A DNA stretch of 64,000 nt from Rhizobium leucaenae USDA 9039 (GTDB lineage: Bacteria > Pseudomonadota > Alphaproteobacteria > Rhizobiales > Rhizobiaceae): contig NZ_AUFB01000019.1 in the NCBI RefSeq assembly GCF_000426285.1, forward strand, positions 51,485 to 115,484, read 5' to 3'. How positions within the stretch are numbered: position 1 is the first letter of the stretch; each line of letters starts with the position of its first letter. Of this stretch, positions 44,075-53,079 are shown one piece after another. The notes under the pieces were generated by a model. That model saw only the letters and a program-made list of their open reading frames with translations. It did no database searches and was not told the origin of the DNA. The translations under genes were made by a program, and so were the position numbers.

Positions 44075-45004
44075 ATGAGAAAAGCCTTACTTGCTGCTTT
44101 TGTGATGGCGATGTGCGCCTCCACTGCGAGCGCACAAACGATCGGCGTATCGATGTCCGATCTGGATAAATTCCGCACCGCATTGCTCAACGGCGTCCTT
44201 TCGCATGGAAAAACCATTTCCGGGCTGAAGCTCGTCACGCAGAATGCCAAGGGCGACAATGAGCTTCAAAAGAAGCAGGTGCAGCAGCTCATCGCGGATA
44301 AGGTCGATGCCATCATCGTTGCCGTCTCCGATGGCGACCTCGGACCGCAGATGACCAAGCTTGCTGGCGATGCTCATATTCCGCTCATTTATATCAACAA
44401 CGTTCCATCGAACCTCTCCGACCTACCGGAAAACCAAGTCGTGGTCGCCTCGGACGAAAAAGAATCCGGAACCCTGGAGACGAAGGAAGTCTGCTCTCTG
44501 ATGAAGGGCAAAGGCCGAGTCGTGGTGCTGATGGGCGAGCCCTTCCACGCAGCCGCTCGCGCCCGCACTCAGGATATCGACGACGTCATTGCCACGCCCG
44601 AATGCAAAGGCATGCAGGTCGTCGAGCGGCAAGCTGCCTATTGGTCGCGTGATTACGCCGATCAGCAGATGCAGGAATGGCTGTCGGCCGGAGTCAAATT
44701 CGACGCGGTCATCGCCAATAATGACGAAATGGCGCTCGGCGCCATCCGGGCGATGAAGCGGAATGGCATGGCGATGAAAGACGTCATCGTTGCAGGTGTC
44801 GATGCAACGGACGACGCGCTTGCGGCGATGGAAGCTGGCGATCTCGATGTCACCATTCTGCAAAGCGCGGTCGGACAGGGCGCGACGGCAGTCGATGCCG
44901 CAATCAAGCTCATGAACGACCAGCAGGTGCCAAGGGTCAATAACGTCCCGTTCGAACTCGTCACGCCCCAGAATATCGCCCAGTACCTGCCGAAGAGCCA
45001 GTGA
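44075..45004 (+). CDS. Periplasmic sugar-binding protein (RbsB-like), chemoreceptor partner
   Basis: The 309-residue protein has a clear signal peptide (ALLAAFVMAMCASTASAQ, cleavage after AQ) and the type I periplasmic-binding fold of the RbsB/LacI group: IGVSMSDLDKFRT, QQLIADKVDAIIVAVSD, GVDATDDALAAM. GGGGGAG precedes the ATG. The next gene is an MCP, not an ABC permease or ATPase, and the two are 13 bases apart. So its likely role is to present a sugar or related ligand to the chemoreceptor. Confidence 0.9.
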   Translation: MRKALLAAFVMAMCASTASAQTIGVSMSDLDKFRTALLNGVLSHGKTISGLKLVTQNAKGDNELQKKQVQQLIADKVDAIIVAVSDGDLGPQMTKLAGDAHIPLIYINNVPSNLSDLPENQVVVASDEKESGTLETKEVCSLMKGKGRVVVLMGEPFHAAARARTQDIDDVIATPECKGMQVVERQAAYWSRDYADQQMQEWLSAGVKFDAVIANNDEMALGAIRAMKRNGMAMKDVIVAGVDATDDALAAMEAGDLDVTILQSAVGQGATAVDAAIKLMNDQQVPRVNNVPFELVTPQNIAQYLPKSQ

Positions 45005-45017
45005 GCAAAAGAGGATT

Positions 45018-47165
45018 ATGATGTTGCGCTTTTGGAATAAACTCGGCATCCGCGCACAGATCACGGCCGGTTTCCTGCCGCTGATCCTGCTCATGAGCTT
45101 GCTGTCGGTCAATGCGATTTCCGGTATGGACGGGCTTTCGTCCATCTTCTCCTCTTACCGCAATACCGCGGGCCAGAGCCTTGCCATTTCCGACCACAGC
45201 AATCAGCTCCACGAGATCCAGATGTCCGTGGAAGCTTTCCGATCCAATCCGACACAGGATGTCGTGGACCGTTTTCGTGCGGGGGTTAAGGCTTTTGCCG
45301 CCGAAGACCAACGCTTTTCCGGAAACAGCTCTCTGGAGACGGGCATGGCGACCATCCGCCAAGATGTAGATGCCTATGCGAAGGCTTTCGAGCAAATCGT
45401 AACCCTTCACGCTCGGCGCGAGGCGCTGATCGCGAAGGTCACCGAATTTGGGCCCTGGACTAGCATTGCGCTCAATGACGTCATGCGCAGCGCCTGGAGG
45501 CAGAACGACGTGACGCTGCTGCATATGACCGGGGCGACACTCGAAGCTCTGAACCGCAGCCTCTATTTCTCCGAGCGTTTTATCCATTCCGGTGATCTGG
45601 CATCCTACGACACTGCCCAGGCGGCTTTGAACGATGCCATGGCGTTGAACGAGGCGGCCGCCAAGGCTGCAAAAGGTGAGCTGCAGCATAAACGTATTCT
45701 CGGTGCCGGTCAGCTCATGCAGAACTACACCGGCCGTCTGGGCGACGTGAGGGACGTTTTGCTCGCGACCAACAAGATTCGCGACAGCGAACTCAACGTT
45801 CTGGCGCCGAAAATCGCCACCGGCTTCAAAGATCTGCAGGCGACGGTCATGGATGCGCAGAAGTCCCTCGACAGTTCGGTCGATACGACGGTCGCGGCTG
45901 CGACGCGCTCGACGCTGATAATCAGCGCGCTTTTGATCGTGATCGGTCTCGTGCTCGCCTATTTCATCGGTCAGTTGATTTCCTCGGCTGTGCGCAAGAT
46001 GGCACGGACAATGGAGCGCCTTGCCCGTGGTGACGACACGATGAGGATCGACGGCACCGAAGATCGTCACGAGCTTGGAGCCATGGCGCGTTCGTTGAAG
46101 GTCTTCCAGGAGACGGGGCATGCCAAGCTCGTCGCGGAAGCCAATGCCGAACGCGCTCGCCTTGCGGCCGAAGAAGAGCGCTTGCGCCAGGAAGCCGAGC
46201 GGCTTTCCGATGCCCAGGTGATGGAACATGCCTTCCAGCAGATTTCTCTCGGACTCGATGCGCTCTCGAAGGGTGACCTTACGGTGCGCGTCGGTGAGGT
46301 TGATGGCCGCTACGTCCGCATTCGGGATCATTTCAATAGCGCCGTTTCCAGCTTGGAAGAGGCGGTGGACTCTGTCATCCGGGCTGTCGGCACGATCAGG
46401 TCGGGCCTGACGGAAATCTCCTCCGCATCCCACGATCTTGCACGGCGTACGGAACAGCAGGCCGCTTCACTCGAGGAGACGGTCGCGGCGCTGGGCGATG
46501 TCACACGGGGCGTCAATGGCACGGCGGAAGGCGCAAGTCATGCTCAGAGCACCGTCGCCACCGCACGAGCCAACGCGGAGAACGGCGGCGCGATCGTCGC
46601 CCGCGCGATTGCTGCGATGACGGAGATTCAGAATTCTTCGGCGAAGATCGGCAACATTATTGGGGTCATCGACGAAATCGCCTTCCAGACCAATCTGCTC
46701 GCCCTCAATGCCGGCGTGGAAGCGGCGCGAGCGGGCGAAGCGGGCAAGGGCTTTGCAGTCGTCGCCCAGGAGGTGCGCGAGCTCGCACAGCGCTCTGCAA
46801 GTGCAGCAAGGGAGATCAAGGAATTGATCTCGACCTCTTCCGCCCAGGTCAGGACGGGCGTGCAGCTTGTCGGCGAATCCGGCACCTCGCTCGAACAAAT
46901 CGTCGAGCAAGTCATTGCCATGAGTTCGACGGTCGCCCAGATCGCCGTCGCGGCTCGCGAACAGGCAGCAAGCCTTCGGGAAGTCTCGGCTGCCGGCGAT
47001 CAAATGGACAAGGTAACCCAACAAAACGCCGCCATGGTGGAAGAGACCACGGCCGCCGCACAAAGCCTCACTCAGGAGACCGAGAACCTCGCCGACCTGG
47101 TGCAACGGTTCAGGACGCGTAGTGCCCCTCAATCCGGGCGCCGCCTCTATGCAATGGCGTCTTGA
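45018..47165 (+). CDS. Methyl-accepting chemotaxis protein
   Basis: The 715-residue chemoreceptor has TM1 (about 12-37), a helical periplasmic ligand domain (about 38-295), TM2 (about 298-320), HAMP and a second HAMP-like element, and a long cytoplasmic signalling helix with the tip EIAFQTNLLALNAGVEAARA. The C-terminal region has QEVRELAQRSASAAREIK. No CheB/CheR-binding pentapeptide is obvious at the end. It is cotranscribed with the binding protein 13 bases upstream, which probably docks on its periplasmic domain. No che genes lie in the window. Confidence 0.93.
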   Translation: MMLRFWNKLGIRAQITAGFLPLILLMSLLSVNAISGMDGLSSIFSSYRNTAGQSLAISDHSNQLHEIQMSVEAFRSNPTQDVVDRFRAGVKAFAAEDQRFSGNSSLETGMATIRQDVDAYAKAFEQIVTLHARREALIAKVTEFGPWTSIALNDVMRSAWRQNDVTLLHMTGATLEALNRSLYFSERFIHSGDLASYDTAQAALNDAMALNEAAAKAAKGELQHKRILGAGQLMQNYTGRLGDVRDVLLATNKIRDSELNVLAPKIATGFKDLQATVMDAQKSLDSSVDTTVAAATRSTLIISALLIVIGLVLAYFIGQLISSAVRKMARTMERLARGDDTMRIDGTEDRHELGAMARSLKVFQETGHAKLVAEANAERARLAAEEERLRQEAERLSDAQVMEHAFQQISLGLDALSKGDLTVRVGEVDGRYVRIRDHFNSAVSSLEEAVDSVIRAVGTIRSGLTEISSASHDLARRTEQQAASLEETVAALGDVTRGVNGTAEGASHAQSTVATARANAENGGAIVARAIAAMTEIQNSSAKIGNIIGVIDEIAFQTNLLALNAGVEAARAGEAGKGFAVVAQEVRELAQRSASAAREIKELISTSSAQVRTGVQLVGESGTSLEQIVEQVIAMSSTVAQIAVAAREQAASLREVSAAGDQMDKVTQQNAAMVEETTAAAQSLTQETENLADLVQRFRTRSAPQSGRRLYAMAS

Positions 47166-47614
47166 TGCCTCCGCGAAATAGGTGACCGCGACATATCTGA
47201 GCCCACCGCGTGTGATGAACGCGGCGGGCTCAAGCTCCGGTGACCCGCGTGAACACCTTGAGCTGCGGCCATGGAGACCGCAGCGGATAAATGAATATCG
47301 AGGAGCTATGTTCCTTACGATCAGCGACGCGGGGCGGTATTCACGTCGTCTCAACCTAATCGTTGCGCTTAACTTCGAAACTTTTGCATATAAGTGGTTC
47401 AGGTTCGATCGATGACAGAGAAGCCTGCCGAGACTTAACGTCCCGAGATTATGGCGCGACGCCGCCATTGACTGGACGCTCCTCATGCATCCTTTTGACT
47501 CGTGGCGCGTTCTCCTGTGATCCACTTATCGCAGGAGAGACAGGATGTCCTTGTGCCGACGCACCATTCCGGAAAATGACAAAGGTGACTTGGTTTCTCA
47601 CCCCGGAGGCCGCC
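47166..47614. other. Intergenic region after the chemoreceptor gene
   Basis: 449 bases without a supported gene. A hairpin (GCTGCGG 47262-47268, CCGCAGC 47278-47284, 9-base loop) is a possible transcription-end structure for the chemoreceptor unit. Confidence 0.4.
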
Positions 47615-48040
47615 ATGAGCGCTTCTAAGCAGCCGGAGGGCTTTCGGACCGATGCCGAGTTGCAGGCTCATCTCGCCGCGCTGGAAGCGGATGCGCCGGC
47701 GGAGGAAGGGTTTCAAAGCCCCGACGACTACATGGGCGCCGAACGGCGGCGTCTTGATGAGCTCAAGAGTGAGATCGCCTCTCTCAGAGACGAGATGGAA
47801 AATCTGCGGATGCGCCTCAGTGCCGTTGCGCAGCAGGCGACAACCGTCGTCAGATCGAACATCGATTGGGCAGATGCAAGCGCGCACGCCCAACTCGGCC
47901 GGTATCCATGGGCGAAACTGGCAGGCGCGATGGCGGCTACCTTTGTCAGTGTACGACTGTTGAAGCGATTGCCTTTGGGAAAGATCGCGAGAGTGGCGAT
48001 ACCCCTGATGATCACTTGGCCCGACGAAAGGTCGCGGTAA
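47615..48040 (+). CDS. Hypothetical membrane-anchored protein (ElaB/YqjD-like character)
   Basis: CCGGAGG lies eight bases before the ATG at 47615, which decides the start; the frame is open farther upstream but unlike a protein. The 141-residue protein has a helical coiled-coil part (RRRLDELKSEIASLRDEMEN) and a C-terminal hydrophobic segment (KLAGAMAATFVSVRLLKRL) ending in a second short one. This layout resembles small DUF883/YqjD-like stress proteins. Function unknown. Confidence 0.72.
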   Translation: MSASKQPEGFRTDAELQAHLAALEADAPAEEGFQSPDDYMGAERRRLDELKSEIASLRDEMENLRMRLSAVAQQATTVVRSNIDWADASAHAQLGRYPWAKLAGAMAATFVSVRLLKRLPLGKIARVAIPLMITWPDERSR

Positions 48041-48200
48041 CGGCTCGATTGAAATGTCGCGATCTTCCGCCGGCTGTTGGATTATAACATTTGCTTACCC
48101 GGCGTCTTCGATATCCGGATAGCGACCGAAGACTTCGGAAGCGCAGCCTCGAAGTCTCCCGCCGCCATTTCCGGGATTATATCCGCCGCAGTTGCCTTCA

Positions 48201-48659
48201 CTATCGATGGGATCTGATCGCATAAGCATATGCGGCCAGCGCCGCGACACCGACGGCCAAAAGAGGCCTTTCTCTTACGCGTTCCCGGAAATTGGCGAGC
48301 ATGGTTCCGGCCGTTGACGCGGATTGCGAAAATCCTTCGCGTTCACGCTGATATCCCTCGCGAGACGTAAAGCCCTGCTGCGCATTGCCGCTTCGGTTTT
48401 CCCCGAACCCAACCCTGTCGCCAACCAGTCGTGCGTCGGGGTTGCTCGAGAGATCGGCCTGATGTTTTACCCGCTGGGCCTCGACAGTATCGGTCCGTCC
48501 CGACGGAATGTCGCTGCGTGTAACCGATACCGGATCTGATGCCGGGAAGGTATTTTCGAGACCGATTTCCAGCTCCCCCTTGTTGGCCTTGCGCCGCTGC
48601 TCCGCCTGTTCCAGCTTCATGGATTCCACCGCAGGGGACGTCTTTGAATTGTCTGGCAT
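48201..48659 (-). CDS. Conserved hypothetical rhizobial protein (152 aa)
   Basis: AAGGAGAG precedes the ATG. The protein is mostly charged and disordered (KLEQAEQRRKANKGELEIGLENTF-type start, PASDPVSVTRSD) with a Ser/Gly/Gln-rich centre and a C-terminal hydrophobic helix (LLAVGVAALAAYAYAI). The ELEIGLENTFPASDPVS stretch is a pattern I associate with small rhizobial stress proteins. It follows the gene at 48790 in the same direction, with 130 bases between, so they may be one unit. Confidence 0.78.
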   Translation of the reverse strand: MPDNSKTSPAVESMKLEQAEQRRKANKGELEIGLENTFPASDPVSVTRSDIPSGRTDTVEAQRVKHQADLSSNPDARLVGDRVGFGENRSGNAQQGFTSREGYQREREGFSQSASTAGTMLANFRERVRERPLLAVGVAALAAYAYAIRSHR

Positions 48660-48789
48660 GATTTGCTCTCCTTAAAGCTTACTCTCCCTAAAGAACGGCT
48701 GAGGTCGGCGGCTGTGCCGCAAAGCCCACGAAGTTGCCGCATGCTCACGGCCGCGGCTCTTCGCCTTGCATCCTTGGCAGCGGCGGATC

Positions 48790-49071
48790 TCAGTGCTTCG
48801 TATTGGCCTTGTCGACCGGCGGATACGGCTGACCTCGATCGAAATTGCCGTTGCTGAAAGCATCGTAAGCGTTGAGGCTTCCGCCGCCGTCGCGCGTGCC
48901 GAACGCGGTAAGTTGAACCATCATGACTTTGGCTTGATCGATCGCCGCAATATCATCCATCTGTACGCCGCCGCTGTTTATCTGAACGGAAACGACCTCG
49001 CCTCCCTCCCCGAAGAATTGAACTTTCACCATGTTTCCTTCGTGGATGACCTTGGTGTCGGTGAGATGCAT
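48790..49071 (-). CDS. Conserved hypothetical small protein (93 aa)
   Basis: AAGGAGC precedes the ATG at 49071. The protein is beta-rich: VIHEGNMVKVQFFGEGGEVVSVQINSGG, then VMMVQLTAFGTRDG and a Asn/Asp/Tyr-rich tail. No signal or membrane segment. The general-stress promoter candidate begins 27 bases upstream, so it probably belongs to the stress regulon. Function unknown. Confidence 0.78.
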   Translation of the reverse strand: MHLTDTKVIHEGNMVKVQFFGEGGEVVSVQINSGGVQMDDIAAIDQAKVMMVQLTAFGTRDGGGSLNAYDAFSNGNFDRGQPYPPVDKANTKH

Positions 49072-49097
49072 TGCCGTGCTCCTTGCGATGGGAACAA

Positions 49098-49122
49098 AAC
49101 TCCGCTGAAGGCTCGCGGTTCC
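49098..49122 (-). promoter_or_regulatory. EcfG/RpoE2-type promoter of the gene at 48790
   Basis: On the minus strand: GGAAC (49122-49118), 16 bases, AGTT (49101-49098), 26 bases before the ATG. Five of five at -35 and three of four at -10. Confidence 0.6.
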
Positions 49123-49461
49123 CTAGCCTTGTGGTCGCGGGCTGTTGCGGCGGCCCATTAAGCCGCACGCCTGCGACCAAATTCCGGGCAGTAGAATCCG
49201 TTTCCGGGAAACTTTCTGCTGTTTATAAGAATAAAGCCTTGGCAGCGGCGCAGGTTTCATTCGCTCTGTCATGAACTCCAGTTAGGCGACTGGCGAAGGC
49301 ACGGACTTCACCGAATAGTCCTTCAGATCGTTGCATTGCTGGCGATCGGCGGTAGCGCTGCGAATTCGCTGCTCCTGCCAGAGAGCAAAAAGACATAATT
49401 CCTACCGCGTTTCCACTTTTCGAACAGAATCGAGCGTCGAATAGATTCTTCATGCAATGCT

Positions 49462-49486
49462 GGAACATAAATTCTCTCAACCGATT
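49462..49486 (+). promoter_or_regulatory. Weaker EcfG-type promoter candidate upstream of the PepSY gene
   Basis: GGAAC (49462-49466), 16 bases, GATT (49483-49486), 44 bases before the ATG of the PepSY gene. The -10 element matches only two of four bases, so this is tentative. Confidence 0.35.
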
Positions 49487-49530
49487 AGGTGTGCGGACTT
49501 CAATTCAGAAGAACGACAGCGAGGAATCCT

Positions 49531-49845
49531 ATGAGGAAAATTTTACTAATTTCGGCCGCTTTTCTGATGGCCACTTCGGCCGGCTTTGCTCAGAGCCAGA
49601 AGCCGACGACCACGCAGAAGACGCCCGCGGTCGCCACCCCTGACACAACGAATCCCGGCGCGCCGGTACAGGGCAAGAACAGCTTCACCGAAAGCCAGGC
49701 TAAATCGCGAATGGAAAAGGCCGGCTATACCGAGATCACCAACCTGCAGCTCGACGATCAAGGTGTGTGGAGAGCATCCGCGAAGAAGGGCTCGAAGACA
49801 GTCCAGGTTGCGCTGGATTACCAGGGCAACATCGTCACCAAGTGA
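49531..49845 (+). CDS. Secreted PepSY-like protein (104 aa)
   Basis: The ATG at 49531 has GAGGAATC upstream. A signal peptide (RKILLISAAFLMATSAGFAQ, cleavage after FAQ) is followed by a Thr/Pro-rich linker and a small beta-alpha domain (FTESQAKSRMEKAGYTEITN, LQLDDQGVWRASA, VQVALDYQGNIVT) matching the PepSY fold. PepSY proteins often act as periplasmic inhibitors or chaperones of proteases. 40 bases upstream of the stress-protein gene, same strand, so probably one unit. Confidence 0.82.
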   Translation: MRKILLISAAFLMATSAGFAQSQKPTTTQKTPAVATPDTTNPGAPVQGKNSFTESQAKSRMEKAGYTEITNLQLDDQGVWRASAKKGSKTVQVALDYQGNIVTK

Positions 49846-49885
49846 ACGATCGTCACCATCAAGAACACGAAGGAAGGAAAATCCC

Positions 49886-50491
49886 ATGGCAACAGTGACT
49901 GGACTTTTTGATCAGCGTGGCGATGCCGAACGTGCCGTTGAGCAGTTGGAAGACGCCGGAATCTCGTCAGACAATATCAGCATTGTCAGCAGGACCGGCG
50001 AGGGCCGCAAGGTCGAGGAGCAGGGCAATAAGGCCGCCGAAGGCGCGGGTGCCGGAGCAGGTGTCGGCGCAGTAGCCGGTGGCGCGGGCGGCCTGCTTGC
50101 AGGGCTTGGCATGCTTGCCATTCCCGGCGTCGGCCCGGTGGTCGCCGCAGGTTGGCTCGTCGCCGCGCTGGCCGGCGCGGCTGGCGGTGCCGTCGTCGGC
50201 GGCGCGGCGGGTGGCATCGTCGGCGCCCTGATAAAGTCGGGTGTGCCCGAGGAGGATGCCAATGTCTACGCGGAGAGCGTTCGACGCGGCAGCTCGCTCG
50301 TCGTAGCGCGTGTCGACGACGACGAGATCGCCACCGCAAATCAGATCCTCGATCGCCTGCCGCGCGTCAATATCCGCGAGCGTCGGGCTCTCTATGCAGG
50401 GCAGGGATGGCAGCGCTTCGACGATACGCTCGATCCTTACGACGACGCCGACGTGGACTCCCGGCCCTACACGCCCCCACCTCGTTTCTAA
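49886..50491 (+). CDS. General stress protein 17M-like / Gly-rich membrane-associated protein
   Basis: AAGGAAGG precedes the ATG at 49886. The 201-residue protein opens with a GsiB/17M-like domain (TGLFDQRGDAERAVEQLEDA; ISIVSRTGE), then a long Gly/Ala-rich hydrophobic block (about 60-120), then a second alpha/beta part (EEDANVYAESVRRGSSLVVARV) and a Pro/Tyr-rich tail. It sits 40 bases after the PepSY gene and is followed by a strong hairpin. Role in general stress is inferred. Confidence 0.85.
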   Translation: MATVTGLFDQRGDAERAVEQLEDAGISSDNISIVSRTGEGRKVEEQGNKAAEGAGAGAGVGAVAGGAGGLLAGLGMLAIPGVGPVVAAGWLVAALAGAAGGAVVGGAAGGIVGALIKSGVPEEDANVYAESVRRGSSLVVARVDDDEIATANQILDRLPRVNIRERRALYAGQGWQRFDDTLDPYDDADVDSRPYTPPPRF

Positions 50492-50501
50492 TTCATGTCG
50501 C

Positions 50502-50532
50502 CACCGAGCCGGCCTTCGTTGCCGGCTCGGTG
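50502..50532 (+). terminator. Strong 12-bp hairpin, probable terminator
   Basis: CACCGAGCCGGC (50502-50513), 7-base loop, GCCGGCTCGGTG (50521-50532), all bases paired, starting 10 bases after the stress-protein stop. No T-run follows, so it may be rho-independent only weakly. Confidence 0.65.
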
Positions 50533-50774
50533 CATCTATGCCGTTTGTCAGCCTACACTGAAATTTTCTTTAACTAAGTATTTTGCGTTGGTTTTTCCTT
50601 TTGACAGAACGCAACCTCCAGCAAACAGTTCACTCAATCGAGGCGCGCATCAGGCGATTCAGTTCGCGTATCCCTACTTGCCGAAGAATAATGCGCCCTA
50701 TGTCAAAGTTAATTGGCGAGCGGAATTTTTTGCCTACTGTCCTGAAGGTCAGTTTGACCCAGGGAGGAGACGGG

Positions 50775-50990
50775 ATGGCTCAGGCATTTGGCAGTCGGAC
50801 GCCGCCACTTTATCCGGAAGACGTTGTAATGATGCAGACGCTCTTAGCCGCCTATTGCGAGGATCGGTGTTGCGAGAAGGCAGGTGTCGAAGCCCAGGAG
50901 GCGGCGCGAGAGCTTGTCTATTGGTTTCAGATCGGCGTGACGAAGCAAAGTCAGCTTCGTGAGTTGTTGTATTCGCGGGCATGGAGTTAG
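50775..50990 (+). CDS. Conserved hypothetical small helical protein (71 aa)
   Basis: GGGAGGAG seven bases before the ATG at 50775 decides the start; the longer frame back to 50583 is not protein-like. The protein reads YPEDVVMMQTLLAAYCED, EEAARELVYWF-like helix and QLRELLYSRAW end, with no signal or membrane segment. The layout resembles the first 70 residues of the gene at 31895. It overlaps the promoter region of the next gene by only a few bases. Function unknown. Confidence 0.75.
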   Translation: MAQAFGSRTPPLYPEDVVMMQTLLAAYCEDRCCEKAGVEAQEAARELVYWFQIGVTKQSQLRELLYSRAWS

Positions 50991-51004
50991 CCGGGAGAGA
51001 CTGT

Positions 51005-51292
51005 ATGACGGATTGTTTGGCCGATGCGGAAAATGAGTATAATCCGCACTTTGAATATTCTCCCCTGTCTCGGCCGTTTATTGCCGACGGGATAAGCGTG
51101 ATCGTAGAAATTTTCCGACCATTCGGCGAGGATTGCGGATGGAATCTTCAGGTGGTCGACGAAGGACTCGATATTACGGTATGGATGGATGTGTTCGATA
51201 CCGATGTGGAGGCGTTTGAACAATTCCTCCAGACGGTCGAACTGGAAGGCATCGACTCCTTCGCTGCCACCCCGATCAAGCCGTTGCACTGA
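51005..51292 (+). CDS. Conserved hypothetical protein (95 aa)
   Basis: GGGAGAGA precedes the ATG at 51005, only 14 bases after the previous stop, so the two are probably cotranscribed. The protein is acidic and beta-rich (ISVIVEIFRPFGEDCGWNLQVV, ITVWMDVFDTDVEAF) and soluble. It resembles small uncharacterised rhizobial proteins. Function unknown. Confidence 0.75.
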   Translation: MTDCLADAENEYNPHFEYSPLSRPFIADGISVIVEIFRPFGEDCGWNLQVVDEGLDITVWMDVFDTDVEAFEQFLQTVELEGIDSFAATPIKPLH

Positions 51293-51500
51293 CGACCAAG
51301 TTTATCGCGCATTCGGTACGTTTGTCAGCTTTCGAGCTTGCTTCCTTTGCGTCCGCGTCTTGCGAGCAGGTTGGCGACCACGAGCAGGATAATCGACAGA
51401 AGCATCATCAGCGTCGCAGCCGCCGTAATCGCCGGGCTCAGCCTCTCGCGCAGTCCGGTGAACATTAGAACAACGGATTCTTTGATTTAGGCAACTGCAG

Positions 51501-52778
51501 CTAAGCGTTCGGCGCGCTTGCCTTGTAGAGCACCACTCGGTTTCGACCGGATTGCTTGGCAAGATAAAGCGCCTCGTCGGCCCGCTTCTGAAGCTGCTCG
51601 GGCGAGACGGAGTCGAGGTCCGCTACATGGACTAGCCCGATACTGAGGGTGACGCACGGCGATATCTCGGACGCGGGGTTTGGCAGAGAAGCGGTTTCTA
51701 CACCCTCTCGAATTCGCTCGGCGACGGCAATGGCTTCTTCCTCACTCACGCTTGGAAGCACAATTAGAAACTCTTCGCCACCGTAACGTGACACCCGGTC
51801 ACGATTTCCTCTCATGCTGCTTTGAATAATGCCGGCGACCTTTACAAGGCAGCGGTCTCCCTCGCCATGGCCGAGACTATCATTCAGCATCTTGAAATAA
51901 TCGATATCGCACATCAGCATCGCAATCCCCGCTGTGCGTTGGCTATCCCCACCCCAGAGACGATTGAGCATTTCCATCATCCATCTTCGGTTAGCGATGC
52001 CGGTGAGGGGATCCGTTCTCGCAAGAAGTTCGAGCCGGGCATTCGCATCAGCCAGTTCCGCCACCCGGCTCTTGTCTCGCAGTTCAAGAAGGAAGGTCTT
52101 CTGGGCCAAAATCGTCATGGTACGCCGGGCTACCACCGTTGCGACGATGCCGCTGGCGAAGAACAGCGTGGCAGCCTCGGAGCTCCCCAATGTGACATTG
52201 GGGTTGTGCACTTGGAAAAACAAATAGAGACCCAGCGCCATGACTGCGATTATCGTCGTCCACACCAGCGGTATGGCGAAGATGATGATCGCGGTAATGG
52301 CGACGAACAGCATGATGTTCAAGTGCCGTTCGTAGAATTCGCCTCCCGCATTCACGCCCACGAGTGCGACCGACAGGAGGATAAAGAACATGCCCACAAT
52401 CAGGACAATCCTTTGAAGCTGGAAAGTGCGCGGTATTTTCCAGATAAAGGCAGTGGCCAGAGCAGCCGGCGGAAGGATACAGGCCGGAGGAAGCATCGAC
52501 AGCGCTACCGTCCTTGGAAGCAAGATGGCGTTGAGACCCAATGTCAGCGCATCTATCAGCGCCACCCAAATCATCCAGGAACGAATGATTTTGGCCGTTC
52601 GAAACCAGGAACGCTCCTGAAACAGGTGATAAAGTTCGCCTTTTAAGCGTATATCGCGGGTACGCCCCCTCAGAAGACGTTCCACCTCAGCCATGACAAT
52701 GGGGTTTTGCGCCTGGAGCGGCATCTGTGCGGGCGCGTCCACAGAGCTCGCCGAGATCTTGTTCTCCTGTACGTCCAT
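51501..52778 (-). CDS. Membrane diguanylate cyclase (GGDEF)
   Basis: The 425-residue protein has about six hydrophobic helices in its N-terminal half (about 60-210; IWVALIDALTLGLNAILLP and following) and a C-terminal GGDEF domain (about 255-415) with the intact GGEEF motif in RYGGEEFLIVLPS and the LARTDPLTGIANRR start. At the usual I-site position the sequence is GNRD, so product inhibition may be lost. The ATG at 52778 gives a normal N-terminus; the frame is open to 52898. It is probably an active cyclase. Confidence 0.88.
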   Translation of the reverse strand: MDVQENKISASSVDAPAQMPLQAQNPIVMAEVERLLRGRTRDIRLKGELYHLFQERSWFRTAKIIRSWMIWVALIDALTLGLNAILLPRTVALSMLPPACILPPAALATAFIWKIPRTFQLQRIVLIVGMFFILLSVALVGVNAGGEFYERHLNIMLFVAITAIIIFAIPLVWTTIIAVMALGLYLFFQVHNPNVTLGSSEAATLFFASGIVATVVARRTMTILAQKTFLLELRDKSRVAELADANARLELLARTDPLTGIANRRWMMEMLNRLWGGDSQRTAGIAMLMCDIDYFKMLNDSLGHGEGDRCLVKVAGIIQSSMRGNRDRVSRYGGEEFLIVLPSVSEEEAIAVAERIREGVETASLPNPASEISPCVTLSIGLVHVADLDSVSPEQLQKRADEALYLAKQSGRNRVVLYKASAPNA

Positions 52779-52936
52779 TTTAAGCCACATAGCGGAGCAT
52801 CTCTCGCCGGCAAGAATGATGAAGTCAGATCGGCGGAGGGTTTTTTCATCATCTCCTTTGTATCTCCCTGATCGGGTCGCATCTTTTTGCCCGCGCATGC
52901 GTTCTGCCGATGAAGCGGCCCGAAAGGACTTATCTC

Positions 52937-53074
52937 ATGAGCAAGCGTGAACTCATCGACACCGGCACCGACAAGCGTTACGTCCGCCGCAACGAAAAGG
53001 GTCAATTCAAGGAGAGTGGCGATGTTGGTCGATCGCTCTCGGCAGATCGCCGCGACCGCAATTCGAGGCGCTGA
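52937..53074 (+). CDS. Small conserved basic protein (45 aa)
   Basis: The ATG at 52937 begins SKRELIDTGTDKRYVRRNE followed by KGQFKESGDVGRSLSADRR and a stop at 53072-53074. This basic, disordered short protein is of a type very common in Rhizobiales and is usually missed because of its length. It ends five bases before the TTG start of the exonuclease gene, so the two are likely translated together. Function unknown. Confidence 0.75.
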   Translation: MSKRELIDTGTDKRYVRRNEKGQFKESGDVGRSLSADRRDRNSRR

Positions 53075-53079
53075 CCTCG

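Larger units (their letters stand above)
49072..49530. other. Divergent intergenic region of the stress gene pair
   Basis: 459 bases between divergent small stress genes, with the two EcfG-type promoter candidates listed, one facing each way. No gene recognised. Confidence 0.5.

Noticed and set aside
44961..46433. 490-codon minus-strand frame opposite the chemoreceptor
   Set aside because: Antisense shadow; no recognisable domain, and the plus strand encodes a complete MCP.
48073..48202. Short minus-strand frame starting with GTG on the stop of the gene at 48201
   Set aside because: About 40 codons, no recognisable sequence and no independent ribosome-binding site.
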